Shown here in pieces: positions 54,791 through 64,000 of a DNA stretch of 64,000 nt. The notes under the pieces are model-generated. The model saw only the letters and a list, made by a program, of their open reading frames with translations. It had not been told where the DNA came from and did no database searches. This stretch comes from Fulvivirga sediminis. GTDB taxonomy: Bacteria; Bacteroidota; Bacteroidia; Cytophagales; Cyclobacteriaceae. A program made the translations under genes and the position numbers. The first letter of the stretch is position 1. Each line of letters begins with the position of its first letter. The stretch covers positions 682,001 to 746,000 of the forward strand of contig NZ_JAESIY010000001.1 in NCBI RefSeq assembly GCF_016757215.1. Reading direction: 5' to 3'.

Positions 54791-55105
54791 AAAAAGAGTA
54801 TGTTAAGTCTGTATCTTGAATTTAGGCTATGCTAATGAGTTGAAAAAACTTAAGGAGCTAAGCTGTGTGATGTTGTAATTGATGAAGCGGCTTCAAAAAA
54901 TTGATATAAGCTATTATTCTAGCTTCAGCTGACATTATAAATATGCAGTATAATCATTGTCTGATTGTACTGTGGCTGTTAGCTAAGCATAGTATGGCAT
55001 AATCCTAGTTGTGCCACTGTCTTTAATTATGTAAACTAAAAGATATAATAAAGCCCTTCTTTTGAGTGCGGCATTAATGAGGCTAAATAGAATTTTAGTG
55101 AGCGA
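54791..55105. other. Intergenic region upstream of the bestrophin gene
   Basis: 315 bp of AT-rich DNA. I see no gene, RNA or clear promoter box in it. Confidence 0.5.
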
Positions 55106-56206
55106 TTATTTTTGATGAACTGCTTCTATTCTCCCTAGTGAGCGAAGCATTTTTATATGATCAATAATGGCTGCCCAAAAGGATTTCTTGATGAGATAAG
55201 GAATACCATATTCTTGAGCGGTTGTGGCTACAATGCTTGATAGCTTATTGTAATGTGTATGACAGATATTTGGGAATAGATGATGCTCAATCTGATAGTT
55301 TAGCCCACCAATAAGCCAAGAAAAGGATTTACTTCGAGGGGAATAATTACTCGTAGTAGCGAGTTGGTGTACAGACCAATTGTTGGCAATAAGTCCGTTT
55401 TTATCGGGTAGAGGGAAGTCAGCGCTAGGCATTACATGTGCGGTTTGAAAAACAATACTAATGAGTATGCCTGTAACCATATGCATACTTATAAATGCTA
55501 GTAGTATTATCCACCAAGCGAGAGGCACCATAATTAATGGTAAAATTAGAGTATATGAGTAATACAGTAATTTCCAGGCACTAATTTCAAAAATGGTATT
55601 TTTATATTCATTTTTGCCTTTAAAAAAGCCCATTTTCTTATAGCGTTTAACTCTTACAAAGTCCTTACTGGTGATCCATGAAATGGTGGATAAGCTGTAA
55701 AAAAACCAGATATAAATATGCTGGAATCTATGGAGCCAATATCTTTTAGCGTGAGGAGAAAAGCGCAGAAAAAAGGGAGCATTTATATCGTCGTCAGATT
55801 CACTGATGTTTGTATAGGTATGGTGTAGTACGTTATGCTGAATCTTCCAAACTGAGGCATTCGCTCCAATTAAATTCATTGTATATCCCATCCATTGATT
55901 TACTTTTCTCTTTTTTGAAAAGGATCCATGTATGGCATCATGCATGACCCCCATGCCTATGCCTGCCATTCCTAGGCCACTAAGAATATATAAGCCAAAC
56001 AGTGAAAATGCATTAGTAATAATTCCTGTATTAAGCATTATCAGCGGTCCGAAAAATAACATAAGCATACACGCAGATTTAAAGATCATCCGAGAGCTTC
56101 CTTGCTTAATTAGATTGTTAGTTTTGAAGTACTGGTTTACTCTTAATTTCAGTTGTTCTGCAAATTCAGAGTTTTTGTCAATTAAAAATTTTGGGGCTTT
56201 TGTCAT
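55106..56206 (-). CDS. Membrane fatty acid desaturase (acyl-lipid/acyl-CoA, front-end type)
   Basis: A 366-aa integral membrane di-iron desaturase. The three histidine boxes are complete: H89-D-A-I-H93, H124-N-V-L-H-H129 and QIEHHLFPNICHTHY near the C-terminus. Four to six hydrophobic segments surround them. The Q in QxxHH places it with front-end/linoleoyl-CoA-type desaturases, common in Cytophagales and used to adjust membrane fluidity. It is a single gene with an AT-rich leader. Regiospecificity cannot be read. Confidence 0.92.
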   Translation of the reverse strand: MTKAPKFLIDKNSEFAEQLKLRVNQYFKTNNLIKQGSSRMIFKSACMLMLFFGPLIMLNTGIITNAFSLFGLYILSGLGMAGIGMGVMHDAIHGSFSKKRKVNQWMGYTMNLIGANASVWKIQHNVLHHTYTNISESDDDINAPFFLRFSPHAKRYWLHRFQHIYIWFFYSLSTISWITSKDFVRVKRYKKMGFFKGKNEYKNTIFEISAWKLLYYSYTLILPLIMVPLAWWIILLAFISMHMVTGILISIVFQTAHVMPSADFPLPDKNGLIANNWSVHQLATTSNYSPRSKSFSWLIGGLNYQIEHHLFPNICHTHYNKLSSIVATTAQEYGIPYLIKKSFWAAIIDHIKMLRSLGRIEAVHQK

Positions 56207-56347
56207 GTACTGGAGTAACCTCCCCCATAGCCTTTAAGTTCAAAATGTTTAAAGACTAAAACAATATACTTACAAACATTTACTATTTTTTGGGCAGCTT
56301 TAAAGGGTAAAGCAAAAGCAGATGTTGCTTAGAGAGCATTGGAGCAC

Positions 56348-57298
56348 TTATTCTTCAGTATCTACTTTATTCGCAAATTCTCTATGGGCTTTTAAATAAA
56401 CAGGAAGATTGTCGCTCATAGAGGCATGGCCGGCGTTGGGTATTTCAACGTACTCAGCATCCTTAACCATTTTCACATATTGCTTCACATCCTCAGGGCG
56501 AGCTTCGTCGTACTGGCCTGTGGTAAATAATACAGGAACGTTAAGCTTTTTTAGAGCGTCAATGTTGTCGTAATTGCGTAAAGTTCCGGTAGCTCTAAAT
56601 TCACTAGGTCCCCACATGTAGTTATAGATAAAACCACTGCCAGGTGCTTGCACTGTATCATAAGGATGCTTTGAGCTCTTCGTACGTAGCAGATGCTGGC
56701 TAGAAAAATAGGCATTAGCTTTTTTATAGGCCTCACTGTCATAAACACTATCTCTATTAGCTATTGCGATGGCCTGCTGGATGCTGTCAGGCATTTCAGA
56801 GACTAGCTGATTGGTGCCAGCTATCCATTTTGGAGTGCTGAAGTAGGGGCTATTAAACACAATGCCTTTGATGCCTTCAGGGTGTGCTTCATAGCACTCT
56901 AGCGCTAAAGCAGTACCCCATGAATGCCCTGTTAGGTAGTATTCTTTAAGTTTCAAATGTTTTACTACAGCATTTACCTGCTCTACAAAATTTTCCACTT
57001 TAAGTAGTGAAGTATCAGTGTGGTGGGTAGATTGTCCACTTCCCAGCTGATCAATCATAATTATAGGACGGTCATCGGTAAGAGGCTCCATGTCAAAATA
57101 GCGGCGACTAGTGCCCCCGGGGCCTCCATGTAGGCAGACATAGGGAGCTTGGCTTCCTTCGCCCATAATGCCGTACCAAACTTTACCACCTTCTACATCT
57201 ACAAGCCCGGCACCAGGTTTTAAATAGGGGGTAGACGATTGCTTGGTGTTGCAACTAGCAATTAAAACAATAAGAAATATGGTAAATGAAATACGCAT
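56348..57298 (-). CDS. Alpha/beta hydrolase lipoprotein, proline iminopeptidase-like
   Basis: 316 aa. The lipobox is VLIASC, with lipidated C16. The hydrolase core has HGGPGGTS (57-64, oxyanion region), IDQLGSGQS, the nucleophile elbow G124-H-S126-W-G, the acid in GQYDEARPE and the histidine in NAGHASMSDN. The HGGPGG and GHSWG pair is the signature of the proline iminopeptidase/tricorn-interacting factor F1 family, which releases N-terminal proline from small peptides. The lipoprotein anchor places it in the periplasm or on the outer membrane. Confidence 0.88.
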   Translation of the reverse strand: MRISFTIFLIVLIASCNTKQSSTPYLKPGAGLVDVEGGKVWYGIMGEGSQAPYVCLHGGPGGTSRRYFDMEPLTDDRPIIMIDQLGSGQSTHHTDTSLLKVENFVEQVNAVVKHLKLKEYYLTGHSWGTALALECYEAHPEGIKGIVFNSPYFSTPKWIAGTNQLVSEMPDSIQQAIAIANRDSVYDSEAYKKANAYFSSQHLLRTKSSKHPYDTVQAPGSGFIYNYMWGPSEFRATGTLRNYDNIDALKKLNVPVLFTTGQYDEARPEDVKQYVKMVKDAEYVEIPNAGHASMSDNLPVYLKAHREFANKVDTEE

Positions 57299-57424
57299 CT
57301 TTATAATTTTTTTGTGAAGTTATAAAAAATAACCAAAGGCTTTTAGGGCCTTTTGATGGGTGGTTGGGAGCATGGGAGGTCACCTATATGAAAAGTCTTT
57401 CATTATGGAAAACCTTCCTAATCA

Positions 57425-58993
57425 CTACACCAAATCCTTATTAAAATAACCACCCCTGTTTTCTTTCCTATCTATTGACTGCTCTATGATGAGGTAGGCA
57501 ATAGTTACCAGGTTTCTCAATTCGCAGAGCTGTGGAGATAGTGTGGAGTTATCATACAGATTCTTGGTTTCTTTGTATATCAGGTGCAGTTTTTCTTTGG
57601 CTAGCCTAAGTCTTTCGTTTGATCTTACAATGCCTACCAAATCACTCATAAGGGTTTGCAGTTCTTTACGCATGTGCGTAATTACTATTTTCTCTTTCGG
57701 TTCTACCGTTCCTTCAGCGCTCCACTCGTTTATCTCTGCTGGAATTTCAATTGATTCGTATTTTTTGATACCATCCTTGTAGCACTTATGGGCATATACT
57801 AGTGCTTCCAGCAGTGAGTTAGAGGCTAGTCTGTTAGCTCCGTGCAGGCCTGTGTTGCTGCATTCACCGCAGGCGTATAGGTGACCTACATTGGTTCGGC
57901 CTTTCATATCTACATTAATACCACCACACAGGTAATGAGCTGCCGGTACTACGGGTATCATGTCTTTTTCGGCATAAATACCCAGGCTGGCACATTTCTC
58001 ATAGATGTTAGGGAAATGCTTTTTAAAGGCTTCCATGTCTAAGTGTCGACAATCCAGGTATACGAAGTCATCGCCACTAATTTTTAGTTCAGAGTCAATG
58101 GCTCGAGCTACAATGTCACGAGAGGCAAGCTCTTCTCTTTGGTCATACTTATGCATGAATGCTTCGCCAGATTTTGTTTTAAGCTTAGCTCCAAAACCTC
58201 TTACGGCTTCTGATATTAAAAAAGAAGGTGAAGCCCCCGGGTTGTATAACGAAGTAGGATGAAACTGGATAAACTCCATGTTTTGAATAAAGGCTTTGGC
58301 GCGGTATGCCATGGCTATGCCGTCTCCGGTAGCTACTAATGGGTTAGTAGTGCTTTTGTAAACATGGCCTGTGCCTCCGCTAGCCAAAAGAGTGATTTTT
58401 GATAAAAGCCTTTCTATCTGTTGGGTTTTCTGATTGAGCACATAGGCTCCGTAGCATGTAACCTCACCCGGTTTTACTTCAGGCTGTTCTTTAAAATGAT
58501 GCTCTGTGATCAAATCTATGGCAAAATGATACGACAGAATTTCTATATTAGGCATAGAGTGCACCTGTTCGAGCAATGCACGAGACATTTCCCAGCCTGT
58601 AACATCTTTATGATGAACTATGCGGTTGACAGAATGACCACCTTCTCTGCCCAGATCATAATCTCCAGATGGATGCTTATCGAACTGGGCGCCCCAATTC
58701 GTAATCTCTCTAAATCTTTTTGGACCTTTTTTGACCACCATTTTCACCACCTCCTTGTCGCACAGTCCGTCTCCCGCTATTAAGGTGTCAGTGATATGGT
58801 TTTTAAATGAATCTTCGTCTTTATCCAGCATTACAGCTATGCCTCCCTGTGCATATCTGGTGTTAGATTCACTCTCTTCTGCTTTGGTTACTATCGTCAC
58901 CTTGGCATCGGGCCGTTTACTAGCCACTTTTAGCGCATAAGCAAGTCCGGCTAGTCCGGAGCCTATCACTAAAAAGTCAGTATTAAATTTCAT
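57425..58993 (-). CDS. nadB: L-aspartate oxidase
   Basis: A 522-aa FAD enzyme that oxidises L-aspartate to iminoaspartate, the first step of de novo NAD synthesis. The FAD-binding motif is G11-S-G-L-A-G16. The substrate region includes YAQGGIAVML, EGGHSVNRIVHHKDVTGWEM, MEFIQFHPTSLYNPG, SRDIVARAI and GLHGANRLASNSLLEALV, all typical NadB landmarks. The C-terminal helical domain is complete. It is 73 bp downstream of nadA on the same strand, so the pathway genes are probably co-transcribed. Confidence 0.95.
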   Translation of the reverse strand: MKFNTDFLVIGSGLAGLAYALKVASKRPDAKVTIVTKAEESESNTRYAQGGIAVMLDKDEDSFKNHITDTLIAGDGLCDKEVVKMVVKKGPKRFREITNWGAQFDKHPSGDYDLGREGGHSVNRIVHHKDVTGWEMSRALLEQVHSMPNIEILSYHFAIDLITEHHFKEQPEVKPGEVTCYGAYVLNQKTQQIERLLSKITLLASGGTGHVYKSTTNPLVATGDGIAMAYRAKAFIQNMEFIQFHPTSLYNPGASPSFLISEAVRGFGAKLKTKSGEAFMHKYDQREELASRDIVARAIDSELKISGDDFVYLDCRHLDMEAFKKHFPNIYEKCASLGIYAEKDMIPVVPAAHYLCGGINVDMKGRTNVGHLYACGECSNTGLHGANRLASNSLLEALVYAHKCYKDGIKKYESIEIPAEINEWSAEGTVEPKEKIVITHMRKELQTLMSDLVGIVRSNERLRLAKEKLHLIYKETKNLYDNSTLSPQLCELRNLVTIAYLIIEQSIDRKENRGGYFNKDLV

Positions 58994-59066
58994 AATGGCA
59001 TCTCTTTCTAAAGCACTTGAGCTTTAATCATGGCTTAAATGTAAGTGATAACAATTGAATTTTTTG

Positions 59067-60065
59067 TTAAGATATGCTCAGCATCCTTTCAATTGGCCTT
59101 CTTCCTTTTTCTATCACTTCTTCTGATAGGATAATCTCAGGAGACTCGTACTTCATGCAGAGATAGAGTTTTTCTAGGGTATTTAGTTTCATATAAGCAC
59201 ATTCACTACAAGCGCAAGTGTTGTCTTCGTTGCTCGGGGCAGGTATCAGGATTTTGTTAGGCACTTCTTTGGCCATCTGATGCAGAATGCCGGCTTCTGT
59301 GGCTACTATAAATTCTTCACCTTTATCTTCTTTTACAAATTTTAATAATTGAGAAGTAGAGCCAATAAATTGTGCAGTTTTCAACAGGGGCTCTTCAGAT
59401 TCTGGGTGTGCAATAATTTTTGCTTTAGGATGCTTCTTGTGAAGATCAAGTAATCTTTCTATAGAAAAGGCTTCGTGTACCATGCAAGAACCTTCCCAAA
59501 GCAGCATGTCTCTTCCTGTTTCTTTTATAAGGTATTTTCCCAGGTTTTTGTCTGGTGCAAAAATAATTGGCTGGTCTTTAGGGATGGATTCGATGATCTG
59601 TACGGCATTAGATGAGGTACAGGTAATATCACTTAAAGTTTTGATCTCCGCCGAACAGTTGATGTAAGTAATTACAATATGATCAGGGTGCTGGTCTATA
59701 AACTTTTTGAATTCAGCAGGAGGGCATGAGTCAGCTAAAGAGCAACCGGCTTTTAGGTCTGGTAAAAGCACTTTTTTTTCAGGATTGATGATTTTAGCAG
59801 TTTCTGCCATAAAGTGAACACCTGCAAACACAATGGTTTCAGCATCGGTCTGAGCCGCTTTTTTAGCTAAGGCCAGACTGTCTCCTAAATAATCAGCGAT
59901 GTCTTGTATTACGGCCTCCTGATAGTAATGCGCCAGAATTACCGCATTTTTTTCTTTTTTTAGCTTTTGGATTTCTGCTACTAAATCAAGCTTCTCATCC
60001 ACTTTGAGGTTAAGATAACCTAGTTGATTAAGATTTTTCTTTGCTTCAATAATGTTTGGTGTCAT
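59067..60065 (-). CDS. nadA: Quinolinate synthase A
   Basis: A 332-aa [4Fe-4S] enzyme that condenses iminoaspartate with dihydroxyacetone phosphate to quinolinate. Cluster cysteines are visible at C108 ([13 protein letters not shown]), C194 (EGSCMVHE) and C284/C286/C289 ([11 protein letters not shown]), matching the three ligand positions of the family. [20 protein letters not shown] and HPESEEPLL are further landmarks. It precedes nadB. Confidence 0.95.
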   Translation of the reverse strand: MTPNIIEAKKNLNQLGYLNLKVDEKLDLVAEIQKLKKEKNAVILAHYYQEAVIQDIADYLGDSLALAKKAAQTDAETIVFAGVHFMAETAKIINPEKKVLLPDLKAGCSLADSCPPAEFKKFIDQHPDHIVITYINCSAEIKTLSDITCTSSNAVQIIESIPKDQPIIFAPDKNLGKYLIKETGRDMLLWEGSCMVHEAFSIERLLDLHKKHPKAKIIAHPESEEPLLKTAQFIGSTSQLLKFVKEDKGEEFIVATEAGILHQMAKEVPNKILIPAPSNEDNTCACSECAYMKLNTLEKLYLCMKYESPEIILSEEVIEKGRRPIERMLSIS

Positions 60066-60424
60066 TTTCTGTTTTCCTCTTTTCCCAAAAGTCTAAATAA
60101 CTTCCAGCTTAAAAAATATGTTTACTTATTCTGAAAATAATTGGTCAGTAGTAGGCTAAGCATTCCATTCGCGGTTAACAATGGGTAAATTTAAGGCATT
60201 TTGATGAATGGGTTGCCAGAAATGTATATTATAGCCTTTGAAATGTTATTTTAATTGGTGGTCGAATTGAAATACTGCGATTTGGAGACCTTCCAGAGAG
60301 GCGTTCCAGTGAGACTATATGTATGAGAAAGGCCTTGTTCTTATTGTACGCATAAATTGTAATTTCACTTTTTTCATAGTAATGGAATGATTTCATTTTG
60401 ATGAAATGCCTATAAAAGTGAGTT
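60066..60424. other. Intergenic region upstream of nadA
   Basis: 359 bp without a credible gene. It presumably carries the nadA promoter; I see no NadR-type operator or riboswitch that I would defend. Confidence 0.4.
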
Positions 60425-60972
60425 ATGACTTTACTGCTTTGCTCACGCCTATTGATTTTACTAGGGGTAGGAGTAGCTCACATTAGTAAAAGAACGCATG
60501 GGTGTTTGCGGTTTCTATGTTGATTATTTTATTAATACAGCCGTGTTATCAAGGGGTGCGGGTATTGTTTCCAATATTACCTTTCGGAATATTCTTCTTG
60601 TTGAAAGGATTAGAGGTTTTAGAGGGGGAATACGATTTTCATTATTTAACTCTTATTCTTCTCATATTCCTATGTTTAATGCAGCTGATGATCAACATAA
60701 AAAATACAAAGACTTATGATTGCTAAGGATGCAAATCAGAGCTACACTTTAGGAAATGAGGCAGATGTATGCCTCTTTTAATCAATTGCCTGAAGATGCA
60801 GTAATAGCTTTTGCAAAACCTAGGCTGATGAGGCTTTTTTTCTGGCCGTAACGCAATAGAGATGAGATCAGATGGGTTTCCGAGTTCGCCAGCACAGTAC
60901 ATCTTACGGAGTAAAGGTTTAACTCCTCTTCATTATAAAGTGATAATTGAATCTGAAACTTTGTTTTGTTAA
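60425..60972 (+). pseudogene. Decayed C-terminal part of a membrane glycosyltransferase (ArnT/GT39-like)
   Basis: Coding traces in shifting frames. 60425 onward: LLILLGVGVAHISKRTHG. 60502-60726: FAVSMLIILLIQPCYQGVRVLFPILPFG, the typical final membrane helices with the QG-R-FPILPF motif. 60756 onward: FNQLPEDAVIAFAKPRLMRLF, then frame-shifted SGRNAIEMRS to a stop at 60970-60972. The last shift lies in a run of seven T (60835-60841); six T would read RLFSGR in one frame. The N-terminal two thirds are gone. Family naming is by motif memory. Confidence 0.5.
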
Positions 60973-61153
60973 AGAAGTGGATGGTAATAATTATGTATTT
61001 GTTTCTTTTTATGTAATATTATTAATTTTAAATTAAACATGTAATTTGTATATTTATTTAATCGCATATTTATTCCTGATTGTGCCAATAGGAATATAAA
61101 TTGGACTGTAGTTAGTGTGCTGTTTATATGTTCACCCTTTAATAATTATAAAC

Positions 61154-61735
61154 ATGCATCAAAAATTAATCTTATTGTTAGCCCTTACTTGTGTTACCTC
61201 TTTACAGGTGTTTTGTCAAAGTACTGAGCCTGTTAAAATAGTAAAAACCTCTAATGACACTATAGAATTTGTTACCACGCTCAGGTTATATCGAGGGCAG
61301 AATATATTTCCAGATGATGATAAGCCTTTTATTAAAGGCCGTTTGAATGGAGAGAAAACTAAGCTGCCTAAGTCAGACATGAAGAAGATTATTTTGAGAG
61401 ATGGGACAGTGTATAGCGTGTTGCACAATAGTAATTCTCACCATATCGGCTTTTATCTTACTCGAGGCGAAAAGAGTTTTTTTAAGTCATATTAATATGC
61501 TAGGTCCACTTTTTACACGGTATATGGACCTCAGGGCTCTGTGAATAAAACAGCCTCAGTAGTTTACTTTATAGAGGAGAAAGGCAAGCTGAAAGTGTTG
61601 GATAGAAAGATTGGCTTAAAGGAGCTTGCTGAGGAGTGCCAAATGTTTGACTCATATGTAAAGGTTCAGTATCGAATAAAGAAGGATCGAGAAATAGAAG
61701 ACGCTCTTTATTATTATGATCTTAACTGTAATTGA
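61154..61735 (+). pseudogene. Secreted hypothetical protein interrupted by an in-frame TAA
   Basis: Starts MHQKLILLLALTCVTSLQVFCQ, a signal peptide (the frame is open from 61115). It reads to TAA at 61493-61495 and then continues in the same frame without another stop: YARSTFYTVYGPQGSVNKTA through to DALYYYDLNCN at 61735. A single substitution at the TAA would restore a protein of about 193 residues, so the stop looks recent. The first part alone (113 aa) may still be expressed. Family unknown. Confidence 0.6.
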
Positions 61736-61965
61736 ATAGCTGGATCTAATTTTCGTTATCATCGCTATCATTTTCCTGAAATGGAATTGTGTAAATTAAA
61801 CAGGCTGTATCAAAAGCAATTAGTCAGTCAGATTGAGAGGCCGGAAATTTTCTCTATATTCAAATAGAATACATTTCAAATGCTTATATGTGGCATTTAT
61901 TAAGAAAGAGGCTAGTTTTGATAGCATCTTATAAATGTAATATATACACTTACAATATTTCAGTA

Positions 61966-62526
61966 ATGCAGACACAAAGAGAGAAAATGCTGGCGGGTGA
62001 AAAGTACTTTATCAATGACCCTGAGCTGGTGGAGATTAGGCATAATACCAGAGAGTTGGTAGATGAATTTAATGGACTTGCACCCAGAGATGCAGAGGGA
62101 AAGGAAAGGATACAGCGCAAGATTTTTGGAGTTATGGGGCATGGGGTGCATATAGAAAAGCCTATGAGAATAGATTATGGTGTAAATACAGTGATTGGAG
62201 ATAATGTCTTTATCAATTATAATTTCACTTTGCTAGATTGCTGTCCTGTAACCATAGGCAATAATGTTTTTATAGCACCTAACGTGCAAATTTATACTGC
62301 CTGCCACCCTATAGACACAGAGGAACGTAAAAAGCACATTGGTTTTGCTAAGCCCATTACCATTGGTAATGATGTGTGGATTGGCGGTAACTGTATATTA
62401 ATGCCAGGCGTAACTATAGGCGACGGCTGCACTATTGGGGCGGGTAGTTTGGTTACTAAAAGTATTCCTGCCCATACGGTGGCGGTAGGTTCTCCCTGTA
62501 AAGTTATCAGGCAGATTAAAGATTAA
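61966..62526 (+). CDS. Maltose/galactoside O-acetyltransferase-type sugar acetyltransferase
   Basis: A 186-aa left-handed beta-helix acetyltransferase (acetyl-CoA to a sugar hydroxyl). The N-terminal mac domain MQTQREKMLAGEKYFINDPELVEIR is followed by hexapeptide repeats (YGVNTVIGDNVFINYNF, IGNNVFIAPNVQIY, IGNDVWIGGNCILMPGVTIG). The catalytic histidine is in TACHP. The frame opens at 61888, but ATG 61966 matches the family start and length. It is a single gene. The true substrate is unknown, since many members act on other sugars. Confidence 0.9.
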   Translation: MQTQREKMLAGEKYFINDPELVEIRHNTRELVDEFNGLAPRDAEGKERIQRKIFGVMGHGVHIEKPMRIDYGVNTVIGDNVFINYNFTLLDCCPVTIGNNVFIAPNVQIYTACHPIDTEERKKHIGFAKPITIGNDVWIGGNCILMPGVTIGDGCTIGAGSLVTKSIPAHTVAVGSPCKVIRQIKD

Positions 62527-62602
62527 TAAAAGGCGTTTTAAAAAAATCTAGCTGTAAGTGCCGTGAGCTATTTTACAGGGTATAATGGCTTAGAAAAAAA
62601 GC

Positions 62603-62655
62603 AAGAGGTGGTTTTAAAAGTATCTTTAACTCAATTACTTTTGATGCCACCTCTT
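62603..62655. terminator. Nested inverted repeat between convergent genes, probable bidirectional terminator
   Basis: The outer stem is AAGAGGTGG (62603-62611) with CCACCTCTT (62647-62655). The inner stem is AAAAGTA (62616-62622) with TACTTTT (62636-62642). It lies between the stops of the acetyltransferase (+) and nitroreductase (-) genes. Confidence 0.55.
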
Positions 62656-62665
62656 ACAATTTCAT

Positions 62666-63298
62666 CTATTTAATATAAGTAACGAATTCATCTTTTTCAG
62701 TTCTTACTTTTTTCAAGTTTAAAAGCCAATCTCCTTGCTCATCTCTATAACCTAAAGGAAGGATCACAGCACTTTTTAACCCTTGCTTATCCAGTTCTAG
62801 CAATTCATCAAGCTTTTCATTTTCAAAGCCTTCCATAGGCGTAGCGTCTACTTTCTGCTCGGCAGCAGCAGCAATAGCTAGTCCAAAAGCAATATATGCT
62901 TGTTTGGCGGCGTGATTCATGTGCCATTCCTTTCCTAGTGGTTCATATCTGTTCCATAAGGTGTTATGATAATCATCCATTTTATTTTCAGGAAGACCTC
63001 TTTCCGCCACAGTCTGTTTAAATACTTCACCCATTCTGCTGTGAGAGTATCCATCCCAAGAGGCGAATACAAGAAGGTGAGAGCAGTCAGTAATTTGACT
63101 TTGGTTAAAAGCAACAACTTTAATTTTTTCTAAAAGCTCTTTGTTAGTAATAACGAATATTCTGTAAGGTTGTAGGCCAGAAGAAGAGGGCGCTAAACGA
63201 GCTGCTTCCAAAATATAATCCACTTTCTCCTCAGGTACTACTTCACCATTCATTTTTTTGGCTGCATATCGCCACTGTAAATCTTCAATTAATGACAT
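62666..63298 (-). CDS. NAD(P)H-dependent nitroreductase family protein (NfsB-like)
   Basis: A 210-aa FMN-binding oxidoreductase. The N-terminal WRYAAKKMNGE and the FMN-binding LEAARLAPSSSGLQPYRIFVITN are typical of the NfsB/FRase I group, as are HMNHAAKQAYIAFGLAIAAAAEQKVDATPMEGF and ILPLGYRDEQGDWLL near the C-terminus. It acts as a homodimer in the cytosol, reducing nitroaromatics or quinones; the native substrate is unknown. It converges with the acetyltransferase gene. Confidence 0.92.
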   Translation of the reverse strand: MSLIEDLQWRYAAKKMNGEVVPEEKVDYILEAARLAPSSSGLQPYRIFVITNKELLEKIKVVAFNQSQITDCSHLLVFASWDGYSHSRMGEVFKQTVAERGLPENKMDDYHNTLWNRYEPLGKEWHMNHAAKQAYIAFGLAIAAAAEQKVDATPMEGFENEKLDELLELDKQGLKSAVILPLGYRDEQGDWLLNLKKVRTEKDEFVTYIK

Positions 63299-63567
63299 TG
63301 CTGTTAATTTTTAAATTCTACTAAAAATTCAAGTACTCAAGATTTATTATACGGTATAACTGGTAAAAGGTGATAGGGAATTATAGATAATTAACTTTTA
63401 TGTTGATATAGTCCTTGGCCTGGAGGTGTTTTATGCGCTTATGCCAGTACCTTTGAGATAATATAAGGCATCGAATCTTTTCATTTTAAAAATCAGAATG
63501 TCTACAGCTCTTATAGAATAAGAAATTATAATGTGGTTAACCTTTTAAAGCAATCACCTTTTTTAGA

Positions 63568-64000
63568 ATGAAATTAAATGTCAATTTACTCCGAACTATA
63601 GTGGAAAATAAAATAGTATTTTTAATATTATTTGTATTAATAACGACCTCTTCGTACTCTCAAACAAAAGAGGATAGATATATTAAACTATCACAATTTG
63701 AATCAGAAGAATACTTGGCAAATCCTGTGAAAACAGGGAATGCCTATTTAATACACCACCAAGACAAGGGAAAAGTTAGAAGTTTAGAAATCAAAAAATA
63801 TAAAAATGGGCAAAAGGATGGAGAATGGTTAGCCTTTTTAAGAACTATTGGAGCATTTGATTTGGTTAATGTTACCAATTACAAAAATGGTTTAAAACAT
63901 GGGTACTTTTTTAATACGGACAATCATGTTTATTCCGAGGAGGGGTATTATAAAAAGGGTGAAAAACATGGGGCTTGGATTAAAAAGAACTACGAGGATG
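63568..64000 (+). CDS. MORN-repeat/YwqK-like secreted protein, truncated by window end
   Basis: The frame is open from ATG 63568 to the edge (144 codons). The signal-like hydrophobic segment is NKIVFLILFVLITTSSYSQ. MORN-type repeats follow: IKKYKNGQKDGEWLAFL, VTNYKNGLKHGYFFN, EGYYKKGEKHGAWIKK. Such proteins are annotated as the YwqK family (antitoxin-like in name only); in Bacteroidota they are common exported proteins of unknown role. Confidence 0.8.
   Translation, partial: MKLNVNLLRTIVENKIVFLILFVLITTSSYSQTKEDRYIKLSQFESEEYLANPVKTGNAYLIHHQDKGKVRSLEIKKYKNGQKDGEWLAFLRTIGAFDLVNVTNYKNGLKHGYFFNTDNHVYSEEGYYKKGEKHGAWIKKNYED

Noticed and set aside
59067-60065. NAD-responsive riboswitch or operator upstream of nadA
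   Set aside because: No convincing conserved structure or repeat could be identified in 60066-60424.

Overview
The window is AT-rich chromosomal DNA from a member of the Bacteroidota, most likely order Cytophagales. The evidence is type IX secretion (T9SS) C-terminal sorting domains, CarboxypepD_reg-like secreted proteins, TAnnTTTG-type -7 promoter boxes, LytTR/LytS signalling and an IntDOT-type integrase. The genus cannot be named from sequence reading alone.

Layout. 1-3610 is core chromosome: a truncated pruA, a YjjG-type HAD phosphatase behind an ArsR regulator, a secreted CarboxypepD_reg protein and tRNA-Pro(AGG). From the 3' end of that tRNA to 45600 lies an integrated element of about 42 kb. 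It is bounded by a perfect 21-bp direct repeat (3595-3615 and 45580-45600) whose left copy contains the last 16 nt of the tRNA. A tyrosine recombinase (3892-5115) sits just inside the left end. 45601-64000 is core chromosome again: a LytTR two-component pair behind an RND efflux operon, a bestrophin-like channel, a fatty acid desaturase, a proline-iminopeptidase-like lipoprotein, nadB, nadA, two decayed genes, a sugar O-acetyltransferase, a nitroreductase and the start of a MORN/YwqK-type gene.

The element carries two unrelated cargoes. The first (15993 down to 5285, minus strand) is one compact defence operon: half-hsdS, hsdM, hsdS, patatin phospholipase, CD-NTase, E2-like protein, a second membrane-anchored CD-NTase, hsdR and a YgjP-like zinc peptidase. 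A complete type II-short CBASS module (effector, cyclase, E2) is therefore inserted between hsdS and hsdR of a type I restriction-modification system, with overlapping start/stop codons at several junctions. An XRE regulator with an in-frame amber codon lies upstream, divergent from a small gene plus a HEPN-domain gene.

The second cargo (19049-45140, plus strand) is a 26-kb set of surface and secreted proteins. It comprises a VWA protein and a leucine-rich-repeat protein with T9SS sorting tails, an outer-membrane-barrel-like protein, small secreted proteins and a lipoprotein, a 1610-aa Tc/SpvB-like RHS-associated protein, a NIDO/PKD protein, a LolA-like protein and a 2339-aa RHS protein. The RHS protein ends in a variable C-terminal domain with a restriction-endonuclease-like motif set, followed by two candidate immunity genes. 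No type VI secretion genes are visible here, so the delivery route is open. The best candidates for something new are the CBASS/R-M hybrid operon with tandem CD-NTases and the RHS surface locus.
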